DNA from: Anaerolineae bacterium | GTDB lineage: Bacteria; Chloroflexota; Anaerolineae; Promineifilales; Promineifilaceae | DNA length: 64,000 nucleotides | NCBI GenBank assembly: GCA_023384415.1 | Contig: JAHDWJ010000001.1 | Location: 62,001-126,000 of the forward strand | Reading direction: 5' to 3' | Shown here: piece by piece, positions 51,862-61,114 of the stretch | How positions within the stretch are numbered: position 1 is the stretch's first letter | Layout: each line of letters begins with the position of its first letter | Translations under genes and position numbers: made by a program | The notes under the pieces: generated by a model | The model's input: the letters and a program-made list of their open reading frames with translations, nothing else | Databases searched by the model: none | What the model was told of the DNA's origin: nothing

Positions 51862-52172
51862 GTGGTATTCCTTTAACCTGGTATCTCATCGTCGCGGCCG
51901 CGCTCTTTGCCATCGGTTTATATGGGGTGTTAGCCCGGCGCAACGCTGTCGCTATCCTCATGGCCGTTGAACTAATGCTCAACGCCGTCAATATTAACCT
52001 GATCGCCTTTTGGCGTTATTTGACCCCAGACCGGCCCATTGGCCTGGCCTGGGCACTGTTCGTTTTCACCGTGGCGGCCGCTGAGGCGGCTGTTGGTCTG
52101 GCCCTGGTCATTTCCATTTACCGCCAACGAGACTCTGTTATCGCCGAAGAGATGGACATCCTCAAATATTGA
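51858..52172 (+). CDS. nuoK: NADH-quinone oxidoreductase subunit K
   Basis: A 104-residue protein with three helices. Glu residues in LMAVELMLNAVNINLIAFWR and in AAAEAAVGLALVISIYRQ are the two conserved buried carboxylates of the proton path. ATG 51858 overlaps the nuoJ stop. Normal length. Confidence 0.96.
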   Translation: MSGIPLTWYLIVAAALFAIGLYGVLARRNAVAILMAVELMLNAVNINLIAFWRYLTPDRPIGLAWALFVFTVAAAEAAVGLALVISIYRQRDSVIAEEMDILKY

Positions 52173-52241
52173 GGAAGGATGAGGGATACCTATCGTCATC
52201 CGTTTGAGTTCATCTTTCATCATTCTTAATTCATAATTCCT

Positions 52242-54494
52242 ATGAACGAAGCAACTTTAACCACCTTCACCTGGCTCATCCCCCTTTTCCCCCTGGCGAG
52301 CTTCTTTCTCATCTTTTTGGTCACGCGCCATAACCGCACCCTGACCTGGATGCTCTCTTGGGCTGCGATTATCACTTCCCTGGTGATGGGGTGGATTGTG
52401 GCCTTCAATACCTTTGGCCTATCGGAACTGCTGTCTGGGGGGCAAAAGGGTTGGAAAGAGCATGTCCATCACCTGGTTGATCACCCGGTGGTTATTGAAA
52501 GCTCAGTGGCCTGGCTACCTTTCCGCCCGGAAATTGGTAGTTGGCTGCGGATGGGGGTAGCGGTAGACCCGCTGACGGCGGTGATGCTGTTTATGGTGCC
52601 GTTTGCCATTACCATGATTTTTATTTACAGCGTGGGGTACCATAATTATGGCAAACCTCGTGGCACGAAACCGGGTGTGCCCAATCATGGCAAAGAAGAG
52701 CCAATGTTTACCCGCTTCTTCGGCTTCTTCTGCCTGTTCGCGGCCGCGATGCTCACTCTAGTCGTAGCGGATAATTTGCTTTTGCTTTTTGTAGGCTGGG
52801 AAGTGATGGGGTTGTGTTCTTACCTGCTCATTGGCTTCTGGTATGGCCGGGAATATGATGACCCAAAAGCTACCCCCCCGCGCAAGGCTTCGATCAAAGC
52901 GTTTATGACTACCCGCGTCGCCGATGTGGTGATGCTCATGGGGATTGTCTATTTTTACCGTGCCTTTGGCACCCTCAACTTTTCGGAAGCGTTTACCGCT
53001 GAAGCCCTGGCGGCCGTTGGGGCCGTCACGGCAGGGGTGATTGCCCTGCTCCTCTTTGCGGGTACGGTAGGTAAATCAGCCCAATGGCCGCTGCACACCT
53101 GGCTACCGGATGCGATGGAAGGGCCAACCCCGGTTAGCGCCATGATTCATGCGGCCGCTATGGTTTCTGCTGGTGTCTATATGGTTGTGCGTATCTTCCC
53201 CTTGCTGGCCCTCGGTTTAGCCGGCAGTGAGTCAGTTGGCCTCATTGTGGGGGGGATTGGGGCGATTACTGCTCTCATGGCCGCCACCATTGCCGTGGCC
53301 CAAAATGATGTCAAACGAGTGTTGGCTTACTCTACCATTTCCCAGCTTGGTTTTATGATTGCCGCCTTGGGGATTGGGGCGTATGTCGCGGCCGCGTTCC
53401 ACCTCATCACCCATGCCTTCTTCAAAGCATTGCTCTTTCTCGGTTCCGGCTCCATCATTCACGGCATGGAACACGGGGCCGAACACGTTCACGACCACCA
53501 CACTGACCCCCAGGATATGATGAACATGGGGGGGCTGAAAGACAAAATGCCCCGCACCTTCATCACCTTCGTCATAGGTGGTCTGGCCCTGGCCGGGTTC
53601 CCCTTTGTCACCGCCGGGTTCTGGTCCAAAGATGAAATTCTGGCCGATGCCTGGCACCAGGGGACACACGGCAACACCCTGGGCATGATCATTTTCATCA
53701 TGCTCTGTATTGCTGCTTTCCTGACCGCCTTTTACACCATGCGCCAGATCGCCCTCACCTTCCTGGGCCAACCCCGCACCCCGCTGGCGGAGCATGCCCA
53801 CGAGAGTAACAATTACATGACCCTGCCGCTCCTGGCTCTGGCTGTTTTTGCCATAGGCTTTGGCTGGTTAGGTATTCCCGACACTTTCCTGGGCACAGAA
53901 GGGGTGTTTTACAACTATTACCACCATTTTGTGGGGGCGACGGTTGAACATACCTTGCACGAATTACATGCCCTGGTGCCTGGTGTCCATGAGCTAGTTA
54001 CCCTTGAGTTTGATCCCGTGCCCCTCATCGCTTCCATTGTGGTGGCCCTGGGTGGTTTAACCGTTGGTTATCTGGTGTATGGGCGCAATCCCCTCAAAGC
54101 GAATGAGCCAGACCCGTTGATCGCGCCGCTTGGCCCGCTTTACACCTTCCTCAAGAACAAATGGTATTGGGATGAACTGTATGACACCATTTTTGTCCAG
54201 CCCACCATCTGGTTCTCAGAGACGTTTGTATATGAATGGGTAGATAAAGGAGTGATTGATGGTACGCTCCATCTGGCGGCCCGCAGCACTTATGCTATGG
54301 GACAATATGTGAAACGGTTTGAAGAACGGGTGATCAATGATGGGGTAGATGCAATTAAGGATGCGGTGTTGTGGCTGTCTAAGGAGTTTCGCTCCATTCA
54401 GGCGGGCAATATTCAAGAATATGCCCTGATGTCGGTATTGACCGCGGCCGCGTTCACCATTTTACTCATCCTGCTGCCCCGTATCATCGGCTAA
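52242..54494 (+). CDS. nuoL: NADH-quinone oxidoreductase subunit L
   Basis: A 750-residue antiporter-like subunit, about 135 longer than E. coli NuoL. LLFVGWEVMGLCSYLLIGFW has the TM5 Glu; GKSAQWPLHTWLPDAMEGPT has the TM7 Lys, and the TM8 His region ISAMIHAAAMVSAGVYMVVR is intact. The C-terminal long lateral helix and anchor (LYDTIFVQPTIWFSETFVYE to ALMSVLTAAAFTILLILLPR) are present. Extra loops at about 65-85 and 415-430 are His-rich. It is the distal pump, and its lateral helix holds the arm together. A longer NuoL fits a membrane arm with one more subunit. Confidence 0.95.
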   Translation: MNEATLTTFTWLIPLFPLASFFLIFLVTRHNRTLTWMLSWAAIITSLVMGWIVAFNTFGLSELLSGGQKGWKEHVHHLVDHPVVIESSVAWLPFRPEIGSWLRMGVAVDPLTAVMLFMVPFAITMIFIYSVGYHNYGKPRGTKPGVPNHGKEEPMFTRFFGFFCLFAAAMLTLVVADNLLLLFVGWEVMGLCSYLLIGFWYGREYDDPKATPPRKASIKAFMTTRVADVVMLMGIVYFYRAFGTLNFSEAFTAEALAAVGAVTAGVIALLLFAGTVGKSAQWPLHTWLPDAMEGPTPVSAMIHAAAMVSAGVYMVVRIFPLLALGLAGSESVGLIVGGIGAITALMAATIAVAQNDVKRVLAYSTISQLGFMIAALGIGAYVAAAFHLITHAFFKALLFLGSGSIIHGMEHGAEHVHDHHTDPQDMMNMGGLKDKMPRTFITFVIGGLALAGFPFVTAGFWSKDEILADAWHQGTHGNTLGMIIFIMLCIAAFLTAFYTMRQIALTFLGQPRTPLAEHAHESNNYMTLPLLALAVFAIGFGWLGIPDTFLGTEGVFYNYYHHFVGATVEHTLHELHALVPGVHELVTLEFDPVPLIASIVVALGGLTVGYLVYGRNPLKANEPDPLIAPLGPLYTFLKNKWYWDELYDTIFVQPTIWFSETFVYEWVDKGVIDGTLHLAARSTYAMGQYVKRFEERVINDGVDAIKDAVLWLSKEFRSIQAGNIQEYALMSVLTAAAFTILLILLPRIIG

Positions 54495-54570
54495 AGAACA
54501 CCTGAAAACGGCTTTGTGTCCTTTGCGTCTTGGCGGTGAAAAACTGTTTGCTGCTCACTGAAAATCTCCT

Positions 54571-56118
54571 ATGATATTTTCCGAACCAACCCTCCTTATC
54601 CTGGCTATCTTCTTCCCGGCTGCGGCCGCGTTGATCGTCTTCCTCTTGCCTGATGATGATAAAACCCTGGCCAAACGGCTGGCCTTCTACCTCAGCCTGG
54701 TGCCCCTGGGCCTCGTCCTGGCGATGTGGGTCATTTATGCCAACAATTACCGCCTGGCCCCTGGGTTTCAGTTCGAGACCATAGCCGAATGGTTTCCCCT
54801 CATCGGAGCCAGCTTCCACATTGGCGTAGATGGCATCAGCCTGCCCATGATGCTCCTGACCGTTATTTTGACCCCCCTGAGCATCCTGGCCTCTTTCAAC
54901 ATCGAAGACAAAACCAAAATGTTCATGTCCCTCTTCCTGTTGTTAGAGTCGGCCATGCTTGGTTACTTCGCCGCTCTGGACCTGGTTATCTTCTTCATCT
55001 TCTGGGAATTTAGTCTGGTGCCGATGTATTTCCTCATCAAAATTTGGGGTGGGGCGGATCGAGAATACGCCTCATTTAAGTTTTTCGTTTACACCATGGC
55101 CGGCAGTCTGGGGCTGCTCATCTCCATTCAAGTAATGGGGCTTTCTATGGGCACCTTTGACATTGTAGAACTGATGGATAAATGGGTTAATGTCACCGGG
55201 GCCGTTCTGCCAGAATCGGGGATTTCTATTCCGTTCATTAAAGCATTCGCTTTCTGGTCATTCGTCATCGCCTTTGCCATCAAAGTGCCCGTCTGGCCAT
55301 TCCATACCTGGCTGCCCGATGCCCACACCCAGGCCCCTACTGCTGGTTCCATGATTTTGGCCGGGGTGCTGCTGAAACTAGGGGCGTATGGGTTTATTCG
55401 CCTGGTCATTCCCCTATTCCCAGAGCAATCCCATCAGTTGGCCTGGGTGTTGGCCGTGTTGGGAACGTTGAGCATTGTCTTGGGTGGGTTTGCCGCTTTT
55501 GGGCAGTGGGATTTCAAACGGCTGGTGGCCTACTCTTCAATTAACCACATGGGGTTTGTGGTGTTGGGAATTGCCGTGATGGCCCGGGCTTATGGGGCCA
55601 ACCATTCAGTATGGGATGGGGATGCGATCATGGCCACGAATGGGGCGGTCATGCAAATGTTCAACCATGGGTTGAGCGCGGCCGCGATGTTCTTCATGGT
55701 CGGCGTCTTTTATGACCGGCTGCATACCCGTGACCTGCGTAAATTTGGTGGCTTTTGGGCTGTGGCCCCCATCACCGGCGGTATCCTCATCTTCAACAGC
55801 ATGGCCTCATTGGGCCTGCCTGGCCTGAACGGGTTTGTGGGCGAATTTCTCATTACTCGTGGGGCCTGGGGGCCGTATGCTGGCCTGGTGGCTATTGCCA
55901 TGATTGGTTTGTTAATGACCGGGGCCTATATCCTTAAAGGGATTGGGCAAACCTTACATGGCCCGATCAAAGACCAGGAATTGGCTCACCATTTAACCCC
56001 TATGACTACAGTGGAACATCTGGTCATCTGGCCGTTAATGATTCTCATGCTCACTTTGGGCCTCTGGCCACAATGGCTGTTAGCGATCATTAACGATACC
56101 GTATCTCGTCTCTTCTAA
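54571..56118 (+). CDS. nuoM: NADH-quinone oxidoreductase subunit M
   Basis: A 515-residue pump subunit. FFIFWEFSLVPMYFLIKIWG (TM5 Glu), AIKVPVWPFHTWLPDAHTQA (TM7 Lys) and ILAGVLLKLGAYGFIRLVIP (TM8 Lys) are all as in canonical NuoM. It is followed 14 bp later by a second nuoM-like gene. Confidence 0.96.
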   Translation: MIFSEPTLLILAIFFPAAAALIVFLLPDDDKTLAKRLAFYLSLVPLGLVLAMWVIYANNYRLAPGFQFETIAEWFPLIGASFHIGVDGISLPMMLLTVILTPLSILASFNIEDKTKMFMSLFLLLESAMLGYFAALDLVIFFIFWEFSLVPMYFLIKIWGGADREYASFKFFVYTMAGSLGLLISIQVMGLSMGTFDIVELMDKWVNVTGAVLPESGISIPFIKAFAFWSFVIAFAIKVPVWPFHTWLPDAHTQAPTAGSMILAGVLLKLGAYGFIRLVIPLFPEQSHQLAWVLAVLGTLSIVLGGFAAFGQWDFKRLVAYSSINHMGFVVLGIAVMARAYGANHSVWDGDAIMATNGAVMQMFNHGLSAAAMFFMVGVFYDRLHTRDLRKFGGFWAVAPITGGILIFNSMASLGLPGLNGFVGEFLITRGAWGPYAGLVAIAMIGLLMTGAYILKGIGQTLHGPIKDQELAHHLTPMTTVEHLVIWPLMILMLTLGLWPQWLLAIINDTVSRLF

Positions 56119-56132
56119 ACGGAGCATTGGTA

Positions 56133-57758
56133 ATGGAATTCCCGTTTTTATCAATAATCACTTTATCACCCATTGCGGCGGCGGTTATTATTTTACTGCT
56201 GCCCAAAGAACGGGGGGAGAATGCCCGCATGATGGGGCTGGCGGCGATGATTTTAGGGCTGGTGCTGAGTGCCTATGTCTACTTTGCTTATGATATAGAC
56301 GCGGCCGCGGGGCAACCCTGGCGCAACACCCTCCAATTCGTCGAAGAAGCCAACTGGCTGCCCAGCCTGGGCATCGGTTACATCATGGGGGTAGATGGCC
56401 TCAGCGCCACCCTGGTCTTCCTCACTGCCATTGTCGGGTTAGGCGGTGTTCTCATCTCCTGGGGCATCGAAGATCGGCCGCGTGAGTTCTATGCTTTCTT
56501 TATGCTCCTGGTAGCCGGAGTCCATGGGGTATTCGTGGCCGTAGACGGGTTCCTGCTCTTCTTCTTCTATGAGCTGGCCGTGCTGCCCATGTATGTCATG
56601 ATCGTCATTTGGGGGTGGGCCAAAACCCGCGAATATGCCGCCATGAAGCTCACCCTTTACCTGCTCATCGGCAGCTTCATCTCCTTTATCGGCTTCCTGG
56701 TACTCTACTTCAACATGCCTGAAGCTATCCGCACCTTCGATCTGCGCGTTTGGGCCGAGTTTGATTTCCCCTTCAATCTGCAACGTATCTGGTTCATGCC
56801 CGTCTTCCTGGGATTTGCTATCCTGGCCGGTATCTTTCCGTTCCACAACTGGTCCCCTGATGGGCACGTAGCTGCCCCCACCGCCGTCTCCATGATTCAC
56901 GCCGGGGTACTGATGAAGTTAGGGGCGTATGCCGCTATGCGTGTTGGTATCCAGTTGCTACCAGAAGGAGCGGTCTACTGGTTCCCCCTGATTATCATCC
57001 TGGCAACCATTAACGTGGCCTACGGCTCCTTTATCGCCATGCGCCAACGGGATATGAAATACCTCATTGGCTACTCCAGCGTCAGCCATATGGGGTTGGT
57101 CTCATTGGGGTTTGCCGCTATGACCCTCAATGGGTTTACTGGAGCCGGCATCCAGATGGTTAGTCACGGGGTGATGACCGCTCTCTTCTTCTCTGTGGTG
57201 GGGATGATTTACGACCGTGCCCATACCCGGAGTATGGACGAATTAAGCGGCATGGCCAAAGCCCTTCCCTGGACGGTGGTCGCCTTCACCATCGGTGGTC
57301 TTGTCTCAATGGGTATGCCTGGTTTATCTGGCTTCGTCGCGGAATATCCTATTTTCTTAGGGGTTTGGGATGGTGGTGATCTAAACCTGGCGGGAACAGT
57401 AGGGGGGTTAAATCCGGCCAGTTATTATCCGTTTTTGGTTGTACCCATGGCCCTGGGTATTGTGGTAACGGCCGCATATATTTTGCGGGCCATTCACAAT
57501 GTATTTTTTGGTGAATATGATGAGCATAAATGGCACGATATGTCCCCCTTGCGTGGGGTAGACAAAATTACCCTGGCAATGTTTGTGATTATTTTGATTG
57601 TTATTGGTGTTTATCCCCAAATCATATCCCCCATTGTAGAATCTGGGGTAGCTCCGGTCATTGCCCGTATTGAGATGGCCCAAACCAATTTTACTGTCGT
57701 CCAAAGCGTCCAATCCCTGGCGGCTCACATTGTTGCCTGGTTAGGAGGAGGTGCCTGA
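56133..57758 (+). CDS. nuoM: Second NuoM-like subunit (NuoM2)
   Basis: A 541-residue NuoM paralogue. LFFFYELAVLPMYVMIVIWG retains the TM5 Glu and IHAGVLMKLGAYAAMRVGIQ the TM8 Lys, but the TM7 region reads FAILAGIFPFHNWSPDGHVA, where the usual Lys is Leu. ATG 56133 follows GGAG; the frame is open from 56127. Complex I with two NuoM subunits ('2M') has been described in some bacteria. Two GCGGCCGC-free kilobases cover this gene, in line with strong constraint. Confidence 0.93.
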   Translation: MEFPFLSIITLSPIAAAVIILLLPKERGENARMMGLAAMILGLVLSAYVYFAYDIDAAAGQPWRNTLQFVEEANWLPSLGIGYIMGVDGLSATLVFLTAIVGLGGVLISWGIEDRPREFYAFFMLLVAGVHGVFVAVDGFLLFFFYELAVLPMYVMIVIWGWAKTREYAAMKLTLYLLIGSFISFIGFLVLYFNMPEAIRTFDLRVWAEFDFPFNLQRIWFMPVFLGFAILAGIFPFHNWSPDGHVAAPTAVSMIHAGVLMKLGAYAAMRVGIQLLPEGAVYWFPLIIILATINVAYGSFIAMRQRDMKYLIGYSSVSHMGLVSLGFAAMTLNGFTGAGIQMVSHGVMTALFFSVVGMIYDRAHTRSMDELSGMAKALPWTVVAFTIGGLVSMGMPGLSGFVAEYPIFLGVWDGGDLNLAGTVGGLNPASYYPFLVVPMALGIVVTAAYILRAIHNVFFGEYDEHKWHDMSPLRGVDKITLAMFVIILIVIGVYPQIISPIVESGVAPVIARIEMAQTNFTVVQSVQSLAAHIVAWLGGGA

Positions 57759-59270
57759 GTGTCTCCGCAATTGAATCATTATCTGGCTTTGCTGCCAGAA
57801 ATCGCGTTGGTGGTAATGATTGTGGCTATTTTCGCCTACGAACGGCGTTTGGCCCCAGATAATCGCCGCCAATTAGGTATCCTCTCGGCCTGGGGGGCGT
57901 TTATTATCCTTTTGCTTACCCTGGCCGCCTGGCAACTGGCTGGTGTTCCCGATTTTGCAACCAGCAGCTCGCTAAATGAGACGTTGATCTGGGGCGGAAT
58001 GATGCGGAATGACGGGTTTACCCTGGTGTTCCGGGTGATGTTTTTGCTGGCTCTGGGGCTGACCAGCCTTATTTCCGCGGATGTGAAGAGTTTACAGCGG
58101 GGTGAATATTATATTTTGCTCCATGTGGCTACGATTGGGTTTAGTTTGATGGCCGCGGCCGCGGACCTCATCATGCTTTATGTCGCTCTAGAAACCGCCA
58201 GCCTCTCCCTCTACGTCATGGTTGGGTTTGTGACCAGCAGCCCCCGCTCCACCGAAGGGGGTATGAAATATTTTGTCTACGGCGCCTTTGCTTCGGCCCT
58301 AATGCTTTACGGAATGAGCCTTATCTACGGCATCTTTGGCGAGACAAATATCTATTTCATCTCTCAAATTGTCCTGTCCGGTCGGCTCGATAATCCCCTG
58401 CTGAATTTTGATAACGTCTTCCTTGTAGCCGCCATTTTGATTCTGGCCGGATTTGCCTTCAAAATCTCCGCTGTACCGTTCCATTTTTGGACTCCTGACG
58501 CCTACGAAGGGGCCCCAACACCTGTTACCGCTTTTCTATCTACGGCATCTAAAGCGGCCGGGTTCGCCATTGTCTTCCGTGTCTTCTCCATTGGTATGTT
58601 GGGTGCTCCTGTTGCTGACCGTTCTAACCCGTGGTGGACTATTTTGGTGGCGATGTGCATTGTCACCATGACGTTGGGCAATTTATTGGCTATTTACCAG
58701 AGCAGTATCAAACGGATGCTGGCTTATTCCAGTATTGCCCAGGCAGGGTATATCATTATCGGTCTGGTGACGTTCACCGCCGAAGGGTTAGGGGCCGCTC
58801 TCTTCTATCTCTTCATCTACGTTCTAACCAATATTGCCGCCTTTGGCGTGATTATCCTCTTTGCCAATCAGACGGGCATAGACGATGATTTGATGAGCCT
58901 ATCCGGTTTGAGCCGCCGCTCACCCTATTTAGCCCTGGCCTTAATGGTGGCTTTACTCTCTTTAGGCGGCATTCCGCCAACGGCTGGCTTTATTGCTAAA
59001 TTCCTTGTTTTTAAGGCCGCAGTAGATGCCGGGCTGTGGTGGTTGGCCCTCATTGGGATTGTCAATGCGTTTATCGCTTTGTACTACTATTTGTCGGTGT
59101 TGAAATATCTTTACCTCTATCGTTCCGATGAAGAAGATGTGGGTATTTTTACCCCCCGTGCGGCTCGTGTGGCTTTGCTTATAGCATCATTGGGTATGCT
59201 GCTTTTGGGGACAGTGGCCGCACCTATTGTCGAATGGACACAGCGGGCAGCTTCTGCCTTTCTCGGTTAG
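57759..59270 (+). CDS. nuoN: NADH-quinone oxidoreductase subunit N
   Basis: A 503-residue pump subunit. LIMLYVALETASLSLYVMVG has the TM5 Glu, AGFAFKISAVPFHFWTPDAY the TM7 Lys, and EGAPTPVTAFLSTASKAAGF the TM8 Lys. GTG 57759 follows AGGAGG and starts at the stop of the preceding gene. It is the last nuo gene; 100 bp later the atp promoter begins. Confidence 0.96.
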   Translation: MSPQLNHYLALLPEIALVVMIVAIFAYERRLAPDNRRQLGILSAWGAFIILLLTLAAWQLAGVPDFATSSSLNETLIWGGMMRNDGFTLVFRVMFLLALGLTSLISADVKSLQRGEYYILLHVATIGFSLMAAAADLIMLYVALETASLSLYVMVGFVTSSPRSTEGGMKYFVYGAFASALMLYGMSLIYGIFGETNIYFISQIVLSGRLDNPLLNFDNVFLVAAILILAGFAFKISAVPFHFWTPDAYEGAPTPVTAFLSTASKAAGFAIVFRVFSIGMLGAPVADRSNPWWTILVAMCIVTMTLGNLLAIYQSSIKRMLAYSSIAQAGYIIIGLVTFTAEGLGAALFYLFIYVLTNIAAFGVIILFANQTGIDDDLMSLSGLSRRSPYLALALMVALLSLGGIPPTAGFIAKFLVFKAAVDAGLWWLALIGIVNAFIALYYYLSVLKYLYLYRSDEEDVGIFTPRAARVALLIASLGMLLLGTVAAPIVEWTQRAASAFLG

Positions 59271-59311
59271 CTAAATCAATTTTTGATCGTCATGCCCAAA
59301 TGTGGGTGTAA

Positions 59312-59339
59312 TTGGACGATTGTTTGTTTGTGATATAAT
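59312..59339 (+). promoter_or_regulatory. Promoter of the atp (F0) operon
   Basis: TTGGAC (59312-59317), 16 bp, TATAAT (59334-59339), 33 bp before the atpZ ATG. Confidence 0.8.
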
Positions 59340-59371
59340 TCGCAAACAGTTGCCCCCGGCACGATTTTACC

Positions 59372-59653
59372 ATGTCCCAAATTCGACCTGAGCAAGTGCA
59401 ACAAATTAGCGCGATGATGGGTGTTGTCACGCAAGTTGGTTGTGGTACGGTGCTGCTTATTGGTCTGGCGTTGGGTGGGGGCATGTTGTTAGACAATCTA
59501 TTAAATACCGGTCGCATTATAACGGTTGTTTTGATGGTTGGAAGTGTGCCGGTATCCCTTTACTTGATATTTAAGATTTGGCTGCGGGCGATTACGCAAA
59601 TGCAAGCCAAAGAGAAAGAAGAGACTCCAACAAGGGAGGAAAGCAAACAGTGA
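59372..59653 (+). CDS. atpZ: AtpZ/AtpI-family ATP synthase accessory protein
   Basis: A 93-residue protein with two membrane helices (TQVGCGTVLLIGLALGGGML, ITVVLMVGSVPVSLYLIFKI) and a charged C-terminus. It matches the small AtpZ/AtpI type encoded first in atp operons, which helps c-ring assembly or Mg/Ca transport. Its stop overlaps the GTG start of atpB. Confidence 0.85.
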   Translation: MSQIRPEQVQQISAMMGVVTQVGCGTVLLIGLALGGGMLLDNLLNTGRIITVVLMVGSVPVSLYLIFKIWLRAITQMQAKEKEETPTREESKQ

Positions 59654-60675
59654 TTAAGAAAAGATATGTTATCTATGGGTGTTTAGTTGGGTTAATTCTC
59701 CTTCAGATATACCTGACCCCGGTGCTACCGGTTATCCAATTACCCGGTGAAGCGATTATTCGCAACGAATTTTTCTACACTATTTTTAGTAAGAATCTGG
59801 GTTTTACCAATACGGCAGTTGGGGCGATTTTGGCGGCTCTGATTGTGTTGGGGATTGCCTTTATAACGCGGGCACCTTCACGTAAAGCAGATGAGGTACC
59901 GACCGGTTTTTACAACTTTATGGAGATGCTCATTGAAGGGGCGTATGGGTATGTGGCTAACATGACTGGCAAATGGGCCAAGAACTTCTTCCCCTTCTTT
60001 ATGACCTTTATTCTCTGGATTGTGGTGGCGAACTGGTTGGAGTTGATCCCCGGTGTAGACGCTATCGGCAAGTGGGAATCTATGGGAGAGTTGGCCGAGC
60101 ATCGGGCTGAAGCTGCGGGGATTCATGACAAGGATGAGCTGCATCGAATTGCAGATGAAGCAATGGCGGCGAATATTGGCGATTGTCGCAATGGCCTTTT
60201 CTTGATGACTACGGGTTGTGCGGAAGAGGATCGGGATTGGACGATTGTACCAGCAGTGCGTGCGGCCGCGACCGACCTCAACTTTACCCTGGCTTTGGCT
60301 ATCATCTCTGTTGTGATGACCCAATATTACGGTATGAAAGCCCAGGGATTGCGTTACTGGAACAAATTCTTTGTCTGGAACGGGGATAAAATTGCCAAGA
60401 ACCCCCTGGCTATCATGGACACCGGCGTTGGTTTGCTGGAGTTCATCAGTGAAGTATTCAAAATTGTCTCGTTTGCCTTCCGGTTGTTAGGTAATATTTT
60501 CGCCGGACAGGTCCTCTTGTTTGTCATTGGCTCCTTGCTGCCCATCGGCAACCTGCTCTTCTGGCATTTAGAGTTTGGTATCGGTTTGCTGCAAGGCGTC
60601 GTCTTTGCCCTCTTAACTTTGACCTTTATGAAGGGCGCAACTGAATCCCATCATGGGGATGACGATCATCATTAA
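59650..60675 (+). CDS. atpB: ATP synthase subunit a
   Basis: A 341-residue subunit a, longer than the E. coli protein (271). SFAFRLLGNIFAGQVLLFVI has the essential Arg. Between the helices at about 120 and 210 an extra loop of about 75 residues (AIGKWESMGELAEHRAEAAG to CAEEDRDWTIVP) has two Cys 14 residues apart (GDCRNG ... TTGCAEED). It forms the proton half-channels with the c ring. GTG 59650 follows GGGAGG; the frame is open from 59578, inside atpZ. Confidence 0.92.
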   Translation: MIKKRYVIYGCLVGLILLQIYLTPVLPVIQLPGEAIIRNEFFYTIFSKNLGFTNTAVGAILAALIVLGIAFITRAPSRKADEVPTGFYNFMEMLIEGAYGYVANMTGKWAKNFFPFFMTFILWIVVANWLELIPGVDAIGKWESMGELAEHRAEAAGIHDKDELHRIADEAMAANIGDCRNGLFLMTTGCAEEDRDWTIVPAVRAAATDLNFTLALAIISVVMTQYYGMKAQGLRYWNKFFVWNGDKIAKNPLAIMDTGVGLLEFISEVFKIVSFAFRLLGNIFAGQVLLFVIGSLLPIGNLLFWHLEFGIGLLQGVVFALLTLTFMKGATESHHGDDDHH

Positions 60676-60812
60676 AACGAGATGCGTGAAACGTGATGCG
60701 TGAAGGGTTGTCATGCTCAAGCATTACGTTTGACTTATCACGCATCAGTCATTGGTCAATAATCACTTTATCAACTTAACGAATTTTCGTAAAAATTGGA
60801 GGATATAACATT

Positions 60813-61061
60813 ATGGAACTAGAAGCGGCTCAAGCCATTGCTGAAGGTCTGAAGCTGTTAGGGGCTGGTTTAGCCATGACCGGTGCTATTGGGGCCGGTG
60901 CAGGCGTTGGTATCGTCGTTGGTGGGGCCGTGCAAGGCATTGCCCGCAACCCCGATGCTTCAGGTAACATTCAGGCCAACATGATTCTGGGCGTTGCTCT
61001 GGCGGAAGCCGTGGCTATTTACGCGCTGGTGGTGGCTCTGATTCTCATCTTCGTGGCGTAA
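60813..61061 (+). CDS. atpE: ATP synthase subunit c
   Basis: An 82-residue hairpin of two helices. GAIGAGAGVGIVVGGAVQGI and the ARNPDASG loop are typical; the ion carboxylate is the Glu in GVALAEAVAIYALVVA, not followed by the Ser/Thr of Na-binding rings, so protons are the likely ion. SD GGAGG at 60800. The gap 60676-60780 contains heptamer-like repeats. Confidence 0.96.
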   Translation: MELEAAQAIAEGLKLLGAGLAMTGAIGAGAGVGIVVGGAVQGIARNPDASGNIQANMILGVALAEAVAIYALVVALILIFVA

Positions 61062-61114
61062 GATTGTTCCTTTGTTACAACATACAACGGTCAATCTGAC
61101 CGGGAGGTGAATGG

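Noticed and set aside
52242..57758. Mrp-type antiporter instead of complex I
   Set aside because: NuoA, H, J and K with their quinone-site motifs precede it, so this is complex I; MrpE/F/G-like genes are missing.
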